Shown piece by piece: positions 35,631 to 43,202 of a stretch of DNA of 64,000 nucleotides (position 1 is the stretch's first letter; each line of letters opens with the position of its first letter). A program made the position numbers and the translations under genes. The DNA lies in the NCBI RefSeq assembly GCF_964033635.1, contig NZ_OZ035533.1, positions 3,534,001 through 3,598,000 on the forward strand. Direction: 5' to 3'. Below the pieces are notes generated by a model, which was not told the DNA's origin, ran no database searches, and saw only the letters and a program-made list of their open reading frames with translations. The stretch is from Chitinophaga sp. MM2321 (GTDB lineage: Bacteria > Bacteroidota > Bacteroidia > Chitinophagales > Chitinophagaceae).

Positions 35631-35782
35631 ATAGTTGATATCTTCTCAAAGATTATTACGGAAACCACCACCGAAATGGTAACAACGCCAGTAGTTCCGG
35701 GAAGTTTTATAAAGCGTTCATTCAGGTAAGAAAATATCGCGCTAATGCAAAAAAGTATGGTGAGGATGGTTAAAAGATCCAT
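35627..35782 (-). pseudogene. N-terminal fragment of a CPA1-type Na+/H+ antiporter
   Basis: A 51-codon frame reads MDLLTILTILFCISAIFSYL then NERFIKLPGTTGVVTISVVV. This is the first helix and loop of CPA1/NhaP-type sodium-proton antiporters (FxYxNxRFIKLPxTxG), which are normally 400 residues or more. The frame ends at TGA overlapping the ATG of the CDF gene. The rest of the antiporter is absent, so a deletion has fused the antiporter start region directly to the CDF gene. It probably survives as a leader supplying promoter and translational coupling. Too short for ordinary gene callers. Confidence 0.7.
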
Positions 35783-35887
35783 GTCAGATTCTTATTTTTG
35801 AGATGCCGGCAACATTGCTAATCGAATTCCCAAACACCTTGATTTGAGAGACTTCCATGATTCTTAGTATTAATTTGAACGAAAATT

Positions 35888-37363
35888 TTATTCCGAATTA
35901 TTTTTTTGTTGTTTTGAAGATTCTTTAGGAACTGTTATCCATATTGATATTATTGCTACAACAACCATAAAAACATTAAAAAGCAGTCCTAGGCCTGCTG
36001 CATATCTTACTGCTATATTATCAGTTCTTCCCATGAAGATATCTGCCATTGGGGAAACTCCTTTCAGAGTGCTTAACCCGTAAAAAATAGCCGCAGAAAT
36101 GGCAACGCCAAAGGCAGCACCCAGGGATGATGCCATCTTATATATGCCTGATGCTGATCCGGCCATATTTGCAGGAACGTTACTTAGGGCTGCGTCGGTA
36201 GAAGGTGTAGCATAAAAACCAAGTCCTACACCAAACAACGTAAACCCAACAAATGCAACAATGATATATTCTTTAGTCAATAGAAAAGTAAAACTTGTAA
36301 GCAGGATCCCCATCCCTGTTATGTAACAGCCGAGCAACATCGGTTTTCTTGGCCCCATTTTTTGAAGCAATTTTTCGCCCACCCGTATGGTGCTAAGTAT
36401 GGCTACTAAATAACCAACAGTTATTAACCCCGACTGCAAAGAAGACAAGCCTGCCTCGGTTTGTACAAGCGCCAATGCAACAAGCAGAGTACCGGCAGCA
36501 CCGTTTAATAGAAAATTGGATAGCGTAGCTCCTGAAAATGTTTGGTTTTTAAAAAGCGATAAATCAACGAAGCCGTTTTCACTCTTGCTCTCTATCCGGA
36601 GAAAAACAATAATGGATATGATAAAAATGACGCCGCAAATTATAATGGCAGGGCTTAACCAGCCAAGGCCCGATCCTTGTCCAATTACAATGTTTATGGC
36701 CAGCATGGCGATAATGAATGCGATGAGTCCTGCCCAATCGAAGGCTTTTTTGCCTGTAGTCGTTGATTTGCTTTCCGGTGTTCCCCTGATTAATAAATAA
36801 CTTATAATAGCGACAAGAATCGATATAACGAAAATCCACCGCCAGCCAATGGTGGAGGCCACCAACCCACCAAATAAGGAACAGAAACCTGAACCGCCCC
36901 AGGAACCAATAGACCAAAAACTAAGTGCCCGCTGGCGTGCTTTACCATCATAGTAGGTTTTCATCAACGCCAATGTAGCAGGCATGATACAAGCTGCTGA
37001 AAGCCCCTGCAAGATGCGTCCGGCTAATAGAAAAAGAGCGGTACCAGAAGGTGAGATGACGATAAGAAGGGAACCAATAATACTAAGTAGCAAACCAATA
37101 TAAGTAATTTTCACCCTGCCTATCCGGTCTGCCAGTCCACCGGCTACAACAATAAAAATCCCGGAAAACAATGCCGTAATGCTCACAGCAAGATTGTTCA
37201 CACTGTGACTAATTTTTAGATCTGCACTCATTGCAGGTGCAATGTTTAATGTGGTTTGGGCAAAAAGCCAAAAGGTGATGACAGCTAAAACAATTCCAAG
37301 AATAAGTTTGTCCGTTCCACGGTAGTTTGATGTGACTGTCTTTGTTTGATTAGAAGCAATCAT
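35888..37363 (-). CDS. MFS drug:H+ antiporter, DHA2 (14-helix) type
   Basis: The 491-residue protein has about 14 hydrophobic helices. The MFS motif A region reads GGLADRIGRVKITYIG between helices 2 and 3, and LLAGRILQGLSAACIMPATLALM and LFGGLVASTIGWRWIFVISILVA match the EmrB/QacA group. It should export hydrophobic compounds or drugs by proton antiport across the inner membrane. No membrane-fusion or regulator gene is adjacent, so it probably acts alone. The 5' end is 53 bp from a YceI remnant on the same strand. Confidence 0.88.
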   Translation of the reverse strand: MIASNQTKTVTSNYRGTDKLILGIVLAVITFWLFAQTTLNIAPAMSADLKISHSVNNLAVSITALFSGIFIVVAGGLADRIGRVKITYIGLLLSIIGSLLIVISPSGTALFLLAGRILQGLSAACIMPATLALMKTYYDGKARQRALSFWSIGSWGGSGFCSLFGGLVASTIGWRWIFVISILVAIISYLLIRGTPESKSTTTGKKAFDWAGLIAFIIAMLAINIVIGQGSGLGWLSPAIIICGVIFIISIIVFLRIESKSENGFVDLSLFKNQTFSGATLSNFLLNGAAGTLLVALALVQTEAGLSSLQSGLITVGYLVAILSTIRVGEKLLQKMGPRKPMLLGCYITGMGILLTSFTFLLTKEYIIVAFVGFTLFGVGLGFYATPSTDAALSNVPANMAGSASGIYKMASSLGAAFGVAISAAIFYGLSTLKGVSPMADIFMGRTDNIAVRYAAGLGLLFNVFMVVVAIISIWITVPKESSKQQKNNSE

Positions 37364-37415
37364 ACTAATATTTTTATTTGGTTTGCTATTCCGCCCGCCC
37401 CAGCTGTTACTAAAC

Positions 37416-37660
37416 TTACTGTTTAAAAAACTCGTCGTCTGCTTTTATCATTACATCGGTACTGATATCAAATGGATCTGGTGGGCCAACATTAAAATCT
37501 GTGCGATTGATAAAACCTGTTACCTGGAAGCCGGCTTTATATTTTTTGTAGGTAGAATCTTATAAAGTTCCCCTCTACCACATATTCATGGTAAGCTGTT
37601 TGGTAACCCCATGCATCGTGGGATCTCCCGACTTGTAAAATCCACATTTTGGGTTGTTTC
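37416..37660 (-). pseudogene. YceI-family protein remnant with frame disruption
   Basis: Two minus-strand frames together read as the second half of a YceI-like (polyisoprenoid-binding lipocalin-like) protein. The first is FYKSGDPTMHGVTKQLTMNMW followed by a stop near 37583. The second is KAGFQVTGFINRTDFNVG, ISTDVMIKADDEFFKQ ending at TAA 37416-37418. The GDPTMHGVTK word corresponds to the family hallmark GDLTIHGVTK. The N-terminal half is missing and the frame changes between the two parts, so the gene is dead. It lies between the MFS gene and the SnoaL-like lipoprotein. Confidence 0.65.
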
Positions 37661-37716
37661 AGGTAATGCAATCATCTGGTAACTTTTCGTTCAGAACAAT
37701 TTTTTATTGTTGGATT

Positions 37717-38313
37717 CTATTTACCGATCCCCATCTGATTCATGTACGTTTGGTTATCCCAGAATAGAGATTCTTCTATCATTAATCCATCTTTCCAATG
37801 GCCTACAGTACACATTGGTATCTTAAAAGATTTACCGGTGGGTTGAATGAATTTTCCGTTTCCGATGGGCATGGGCTTTGTAAAGGTTCCCTCCATAAAA
37901 CTTGTAACACAAGTCCATTCTCCGGTTCCGTTTCCAAAGCGGATCGGATGTACTTTTATCCGGGTGTCAGGGGCATATACAAACATAGCTTTCATGTCTT
38001 CAATATGCCTGGCAAGCCCATTGGTGTGATGGCCATCAGGCCAGTTTACAACAATATCATCTGAATGGTTTTCGTGGAAGCGAACCCATTCCTGCTGCGT
38101 GAATATCACAAAGTCCAGTGTATCAAATTTCACCAGATTTTTATCCAGTGTCGCATTTCCTTCTGCAATTGTTTTCAGAACATTTTGCATGGAATCAACC
38201 TTGGCCTTCATTTCGCTTGAATTACCATTGCTATTACTATTACAGCTTGTGAAAACCATGATAATAACCCCAAGAAAAATAGCAGCAGGTAAATCGAATT
38301 TTAGATGTCTCAT
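37717..38313 (-). CDS. SnoaL-like ester cyclase family lipoprotein
   Basis: The 198-residue protein has a lipobox (VIIMVFTSCNSNS, Cys about 24) and a coiled stretch (MKAKVDSMQNVLKTIAEGNATL). A SnoaL-like NTF2-fold domain follows at about 75-195 (WPDGHHTNGLARHIEDMKAMFVYAPDTRIKV, FGNGTGEWTCVTSFMEGTF, PTGKSFKIPMCTVGHWKDGLM, WDNQTYMNQMG). The final motif is typical of polyketide-cyclase-like SnoaL proteins, which in this setting may bind or modify small molecules outside the cell. No pathway genes are adjacent. A possible BlaI/MecI-type operator lies about 215 bp upstream. Confidence 0.82.
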   Translation of the reverse strand: MRHLKFDLPAAIFLGVIIMVFTSCNSNSNGNSSEMKAKVDSMQNVLKTIAEGNATLDKNLVKFDTLDFVIFTQQEWVRFHENHSDDIVVNWPDGHHTNGLARHIEDMKAMFVYAPDTRIKVHPIRFGNGTGEWTCVTSFMEGTFTKPMPIGNGKFIQPTGKSFKIPMCTVGHWKDGLMIEESLFWDNQTYMNQMGIGK

Positions 38314-39012
38314 TTTATATTTTTTTAATTGCTATTATAATTAATTGAGTAATGAAAAAGATCCCGCATATCCAATCAAATACTTTAAAAAAATTGAAAT
38401 TTATTTATCAATAAAAATATTCTTCCATAGTCCATAAATCATAATTTTACTGGCATTAGATTGTTTTGACCACAGAACCAACTTCATTCCAGCCGCCACT
38501 GATACGGTTGCGATAAACAGCATCACACTACACGACTTTTGTAGTCCTGAGGAAAAAGCAGCGTGTCTAAGCATGGTAATTTAATGTTATAAATGAAGGG
38601 TTTCTAAATGATTCTGTTATTGCCGGGATTGCTTTTAACTTCATTCACTTTTAAAACAAATTTTTCATGATTAGGTTCTATCGAAGTGTTTAATTTTAGT
38701 GGCACTATCTATCTTATTGTGCTTAACCTGATCCATTTTCCGAAAAGACAATGGCAGGTGGACTGAAAACAACCATTCCGTATCCTTAACCATATACACA
38801 AGTACTTAAAAGAACCTGAAATGCTTAGTCAGCGTTACATTACCGATATAATGAATATCAGTACCAATCGGGTAGGAAGTGAAAAGATTGATGATGTTCG
38901 CGATTGCTGGAAGGCGGTATCTGTTCCCTATTAAGGTCTGAATTTTCTTAATATAACTTTAGATTTTAATAGCTGCTTTTTTGCGAAGAAATGTATTTGC
39001 CCATGATACAAG
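38314..39012. other. gene-poor stretch with scattered remnants
   Basis: No intact gene is recognised. Besides the inverted repeat at 38527-38545, there is an open stretch at about 38801-38934 (EPEMLSQRYITDIMNISTN, then VRDCWKAVSVPY and stop) that reads like the end of a protein I cannot assign. The region leads into the VOC remnant and looks like decayed DNA. Confidence 0.4.
38527..38545. promoter_or_regulatory. inverted repeat resembling a BlaI/MecI operator
   Basis: ACTACA (38527-38532) and TGTAGT (38540-38545) flank a 7-bp spacer. BlaI/MecI-type repressors bind TACA...TGTA dyads, and Bacteroidota carry many such regulators with M56 peptidases. No such gene is intact here, so this may be debris of that system. 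Confidence 0.25.
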
Positions 39013-39201
39013 GATTATGTTATTCCTGCGCAAACCCATATAGGGCATGTACATTTAAAAGTATCCAACCTTGAACAGGTGCTGAAATTCTACCGTGACC
39101 TATTGGGCTTTGAGCTTACCTATATTGGGATCGCCCAAGGGAACAGTGGCCACATCATCCGGATGGCTCATTGGAAATGTATACCCATGTACTGGGCCTA
39201 G
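39013..39201 (+). pseudogene. VOC (glyoxalase/dioxygenase superfamily) remnant
   Basis: The frame reads DYVIPAQTHIGHVHLKVSNL then EQVLKFYRDLLGFELTYIG, the first beta-alpha-beta-beta-beta unit of a VOC-superfamily protein, with the metal-ligand His in GHVHL. It continues with GNSGHIIRMAHW but then hits a TAG at 39199-39201. A following stretch (NAINHVDIG near 39220) may be the second unit in another frame. No start codon, promoter or full-length domain is present, so it is a decayed gene just upstream of the M20 amidohydrolase. Confidence 0.65.
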
Positions 39202-39381
39202 AAGAGCTATTGAAAGAACGCCATTAACCATGTAGATATCGGGTGCTTTAGCTACTTTGCAGTAGTCGCTAAATAATAAGGAGGTGAAATCGAAGAAAGG
39301 CGAAATGCGCAAATAATACTGATACTTATATTGACAAAATTGGGTTAACTTTAGTAACAGAGTATTACACCTAATAAAACT

Positions 39382-40647
39382 ATGGAAAACGCGCAGATTA
39401 AAACCTTCAACAAGACCATGGACAGCTTTATTGACAAGCTGCTTCCCGAACTGGAAGAGATATATAAAGATATTCATAGCAACCCCGAGTTATCAATGCA
39501 GGAATTCCGGACGGCTAAAATTGCTGCGGATTATTTAACCAAATATCAATATGAGGTTTCCACGGCCATAGGGGTAACCGGTGTGATAGGTTTGATGAAG
39601 AATGGAGACGGACCGACCGTAATGCTTCGTGCGGATATGGATGCGCTCCCTGTGACAGAGGCTACAGGACTACCTTATGCCAGCACTAAAGTAGCCCGGG
39701 ATGAAGAAGGGATAGAGGTTGGTGTGTCGCATGTATGTGGTCATGACTTGCACGTCACCTGGCTCATGGGTGCTGCAAGGTTATTTTCCGAACATCGGGA
39801 TCAATGGAAGGGAACTTTAATGCTCGTTTTTCAACCGGGAGAAGAAGTTGGCCGTGGTGCACAAGGCATGATCGATGATGGCATGATGGATCGTTTCCCT
39901 AAACCGGATATTATTCTCGGGCAGCATGTCATGGTAGGCGAATCGGGCACGGTTGGACATCGCAGCGGTGCGATCCTATCGGCAGGCAATAGTCTCAAGG
40001 TTAAGCTTTTCGGGCGTGGCGCACATGGTTCACAGCCACAGACTTCCATAGACCCGGTAATTATGGCGGCAGCTACTACCATGCGCTTACAAACCATTGT
40101 TTCCCGAGAGGTCGCACCCATAGAAAACGCCGTGCTGACCATCGGGGCATTGCAGGCCGGTACCAAAGAGAATATTATTCCTGATGATGCCACCCTGAAA
40201 TTAAATATCCGCACTTTCGATGAGGGTGTGAGAGATCATATACTTTCGGCGGTTAAACGGATTTGTTGTGCAGAATGCGCTGCATCCAATGCACCAAGAG
40301 ATCCCGAATTCACCACATTAGATAGCTATCCGGTAACTGAAAATGATGCTGTAGCTACCCGCAGAGTGGCTGAAGCCTTTGATGCACAATTTGGCGATAA
40401 GTCATATGAAACGCAACCAGCTTCTGCCAGTGAAGATTTCAGTATTTTTGGAAGAAGCTGGAAAGTACCTTACGTTTTTTGGTTCGTTGGCGGAACGGAC
40501 GCTACAACATACCTGGAGGCTAAAAAGAACAATCAAATCAATTCTATTCCCAGCAACCATTCACCCAAATTTGCACCAGTCATAAACCCAACCTTAAAGA
40601 CAGGATTGCTCGCCATGATGACAGCCGCTATAGCCTGGTTGGATTAG
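39382..40647 (+). CDS. M20-family amidohydrolase/peptidase (M20D type)
   Basis: The 421-residue protein has the M20 metal site: RADMDALPVTE (about 84-94), VSHVCGHDLHVTW with CGHDxH, and PGEEVGRGAQGMI with the catalytic Glu pair. It also has GQHVMVG and a late SNHSPKFAP His. A dimerisation domain sits at about 205-320. The enzymes cleave N-acyl or amino-acid amides such as N-acetyl- or indole-amino acids and hippurate. No signal peptide is seen, so it should act in the cytoplasm. It is 12 bp upstream of the TRIC-type channel gene, forming a probable operon. The exact substrate is not predictable. Confidence 0.9.
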   Translation: MENAQIKTFNKTMDSFIDKLLPELEEIYKDIHSNPELSMQEFRTAKIAADYLTKYQYEVSTAIGVTGVIGLMKNGDGPTVMLRADMDALPVTEATGLPYASTKVARDEEGIEVGVSHVCGHDLHVTWLMGAARLFSEHRDQWKGTLMLVFQPGEEVGRGAQGMIDDGMMDRFPKPDIILGQHVMVGESGTVGHRSGAILSAGNSLKVKLFGRGAHGSQPQTSIDPVIMAAATTMRLQTIVSREVAPIENAVLTIGALQAGTKENIIPDDATLKLNIRTFDEGVRDHILSAVKRICCAECAASNAPRDPEFTTLDSYPVTENDAVATRRVAEAFDAQFGDKSYETQPASASEDFSIFGRSWKVPYVFWFVGGTDATTYLEAKKNNQINSIPSNHSPKFAPVINPTLKTGLLAMMTAAIAWLD

Positions 40648-40659
40648 ATTGTACTTCAA

Positions 40660-41292
40660 ATGGATAAACTACATACACTTTACTATTTTCTTGATCTCGC
40701 AGGTACTTTTGTTTTTGCGATCAGCGGTGCAACGGCTGCAAAGCAACGGGGGCTGGATCTGTTTGGCATCTGCGTGATCGCATTTATAGTAGCTTGCGGC
40801 GGAGGGATTATGCGCGATCTTTGTATCGGCGCTATTCCACCCGCTGGCTTATCAAACTGGCGTTACCTGGTAGTAGCCATGATCGCTACTGGAATGACGT
40901 TAGGTTTATATCCTATTGTACAAAAACTGAATCAACCCGTGTTATTTTTCGATGCCCTGGGCTTATCTTTATTCGCGATAACCGGCGCGCAAAAAAGTCT
41001 AGCCTATGGTCATAATGGAGAAGTGGCGGTTCTTTTAGGAATCACTACTGCCGTTGGCGGTGGGGTATTACGCGATATTTTGCTCAATCGAATCCCAGTA
41101 ATTTTAGAAAAAGAGATTTATGCATCGGCAGCCCTCTTAGGTGCTTTGATCGTGGTTTTAGGGAATCACTTAAAATGGATTTCAAGCGACTGGGTTTCCA
41201 TCTTTGCTTTGATTATTTGTTTCGCAATACGTTTATTAGCGTTACATTATCACTGGAATCTGCCGGTTTATTCGAAAAACAAGCCAGCATAG
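40660..41292 (+). CDS. trimeric intracellular cation channel (TRIC/UPF0126) family protein
   Basis: The 210-residue membrane protein has two internally repeated three-helix halves. Each contains a GGG-RD signature: ACGGGIMRDLCIGAIPP at about 45-61 and AVGGGVLRDILLNRIP at about 131-146. Seven hydrophobic helices are seen. Prokaryotic TRIC homologues form homotrimeric K+/Na+-permeable channels in the inner membrane. The gene follows the M20 amidohydrolase by 12 bp and is likely co-expressed with it, though no functional link is obvious. Confidence 0.9.
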   Translation: MDKLHTLYYFLDLAGTFVFAISGATAAKQRGLDLFGICVIAFIVACGGGIMRDLCIGAIPPAGLSNWRYLVVAMIATGMTLGLYPIVQKLNQPVLFFDALGLSLFAITGAQKSLAYGHNGEVAVLLGITTAVGGGVLRDILLNRIPVILEKEIYASAALLGALIVVLGNHLKWISSDWVSIFALIICFAIRLLALHYHWNLPVYSKNKPA

Positions 41293-41383
41293 GAATTATA
41301 AAAACAGCTAACGGTAAAGCCAGTTTGATAAATAATATTGCACCGGAATTTTGGAGAACAGATATAGATTAATTGAAAAGCCA

Positions 41384-41790
41384 TTATCCGTTGATCTCCA
41401 GTTTTTGCAGCAGTTCATCCGTGACAATTTCACTATAAATTCCATAACCATTAAAAAAATAGTCACCGGTATCGGGTATCCCCTGCTATTTTTTCTCCGG
41501 CCTTTTCATGCCCTTCATCAGCAATGGTAAAAAAACTAATACTGGTGGGGAAAGCGTAACACTCCCGGGTTTTGTTGACTTGCCTTCTATTAGTGGTAAT
41601 TCATCATTTGGCCCTAATTTTAATTCCCGAAAATGGACATACCACCTTCATCCCCTTTTCTATTGTGCGCAAATACATAAACACCCTGTACTCCATAACC
41701 AGCTTCACAAACATCTGTTCCCATTAGTTTTGCCCACAACAGTGCAGCCCAATAATTGGGTTTAGGCAAATTACTTGCTGTTATAGGCGG
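41384..41790 (-). pseudogene. C-terminal remnant of a heparanase-like (GH79-type) glycosidase
   Basis: In one minus-strand frame the sequence reads LPKPNYWAALLWAKLMGTDV, then VYVFAHNRKGDEGGMSIFGN before a stop. This resembles the late catalytic and C-terminal region of heparanase/GH79 proteins (PNPDYWxALLWKRLMG, AYAHC, GGITLL). Further down, SVTLSPPVLVFLPLL and DYFFNGYGIYSEIVTDELLQKLEING appear in other frames, ending at TAA 41384-41386. At least two frame changes and several stops are present. The family call rests on short motifs and is moderate. The rest of this 712-bp stretch before 42005 shows nothing else. Confidence 0.5.
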
Positions 41791-42004
41791 TTGATTTAAG
41801 CTTTGCCATTAACAATGAATTCTAATTACCATTTCTTCTGTGCCTTAAAAGATGAATTATCCCTAAAAATCAGCATTTTTGTTCCAACCTCTTTTTTCCA
41901 TGTAACTCCAATTTTGATTGGATCATTAATTTAGATAATTTGGGGCCATAACAAACCAGGCGCAATCGCCACATTAAACTTAATCTGACAGGATATACAT
42001 TAAA

Positions 42005-43117
42005 ATGGATATGAACAAAAGCACCGCGACAATTCTGCAAACAAAACAGCATTTCGACATTCTTGACGGATTAAGGGGCGTTGCGGCATTGGCCGTTGTA
42101 ATTTTTCATTTTATGGAATGGGTTTATACCGATTCCAGTCAGAACTTTATCGGACATGGTTTTTTAGCGGTCGATTTCTTCTTCTGCCTTTCGGGATTTG
42201 TCATCGGATATGCCTATGACGATCGTATAGCAAAAATGGGGCTTCTCGAGTTTTTTAAATCGAGGGTTATCAGGCTGCACCCGCTGGTTATAGCAGGATC
42301 AGTGTTAGGCCTGCTGGCATTTTTGTTCGACCCGTTTGGCGGCCAACCCGAATTGTACAGCACCGGTAAGATCATCCTGGCATTCTTGTGCTCCGTACTG
42401 CTTATTCCCTTGCCTATAATAGCCGACCGTGGATTTAACCTGTTCAGCTTCAATGCACCGTCGTGGTCATTATTCTGGGAATATGTCGCCAATATCGTTT
42501 ATGCATTTGTGCTTTGCAGGATCAGCCGCGGCTATCTACTGCTGTTAACCATCATCTCGGCGGTGGCTATTTGCTTCGTAAGTTACCGTTCCGGCAACTT
42601 ATTGGGCGGCTGGAGCGGCCCAACCTTTTGGGATGGGAGCGCCCGGATATCGTATTCTTTTTTAGCAGGACTACTTATTTACCGTTCCAACTGGATCATC
42701 AAAAACAAGCTGGGATTTACCGGCATAGCCGTATTATTGTTCCTGGCCTTTATCATGCCATCCTCACAATGGAATTGGTTATCCGAACCTTTGGTAGTAC
42801 TGTTTTACTTTCCCTTGCTGATAGCTTTGGGTGCAGGGGCTACATTAACATCCGGCTTAAAAAAGATTTGCATCTTTTCGGGAAAGATCTCTTACCCGTT
42901 GTACATGACGCATTATGCCGTGTTATGGATGTTCGGTAATTATTACACCAGTCATAAGCCCGGCACTATGCAACTGGCTTTCATCATCATAACCGGACTA
43001 ATTCTGCTGGTTGGAGCTGCGTACCTGGTAATGGTACTTTACGATATTCCTGTAAGAAAATATTTAAGCGATAAACGGAAGGAAAGGCTTGCCAAACAAA
43101 AAGCCGGCGGTGTTTAA
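42005..43117 (+). CDS. acyltransferase family 3 (OafA/YrhL-like) membrane protein
   Basis: The 370-residue protein starts near the family hallmark LDGLRGVAALAVVIFHF (about 19-36) with its conserved Arg and His, then AVDFFFCLSGFVIGYAYDDRI (about 60-80) and RVIRLHPL. About ten membrane helices follow and a basic tail (DKRKERLAKQKAGG) ends it. Such enzymes acetylate or otherwise acylate surface glycans or secondary metabolites, using the inner membrane as platform. It is monocistronic and convergent with the 43201-45414 gene, with a hairpin between them. Substrate unknown. Confidence 0.9.
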   Translation: MDMNKSTATILQTKQHFDILDGLRGVAALAVVIFHFMEWVYTDSSQNFIGHGFLAVDFFFCLSGFVIGYAYDDRIAKMGLLEFFKSRVIRLHPLVIAGSVLGLLAFLFDPFGGQPELYSTGKIILAFLCSVLLIPLPIIADRGFNLFSFNAPSWSLFWEYVANIVYAFVLCRISRGYLLLLTIISAVAICFVSYRSGNLLGGWSGPTFWDGSARISYSFLAGLLIYRSNWIIKNKLGFTGIAVLLFLAFIMPSSQWNWLSEPLVVLFYFPLLIALGAGATLTSGLKKICIFSGKISYPLYMTHYAVLWMFGNYYTSHKPGTMQLAFIIITGLILLVGAAYLVMVLYDIPVRKYLSDKRKERLAKQKAGGV

Positions 43118-43176
43118 ATTTATTTTTCCTAACGTCATACATTGTAATATCCGGGTTTGAAATTTCTGATGGCAAC

Positions 43177-43202
43177 AGCTCCCCTGCCGCCAAAGGGGAG
43201 CT
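43177..43202. terminator. hairpin between convergent genes
   Basis: AGCTCCCCT (43177-43185) and AGGGGAGCT (43194-43202) form a perfect 9-bp stem around an 8-nt loop. Neither side has a T-run, so it may block or stabilise 3' ends rather than act as a classic terminator. It overlaps the stop of the minus-strand gene. Confidence 0.55.

Noticed and set aside
38817..38934. Open stretch EMLSQRYITDIMNISTN as a small gene
   Set aside because: No start context or recognisable family; more likely debris within a decayed region.
41508..41765. 85-codon plus-strand frame
   Set aside because: Opposite strand reads as the heparanase-like remnant, which explains the open frame.
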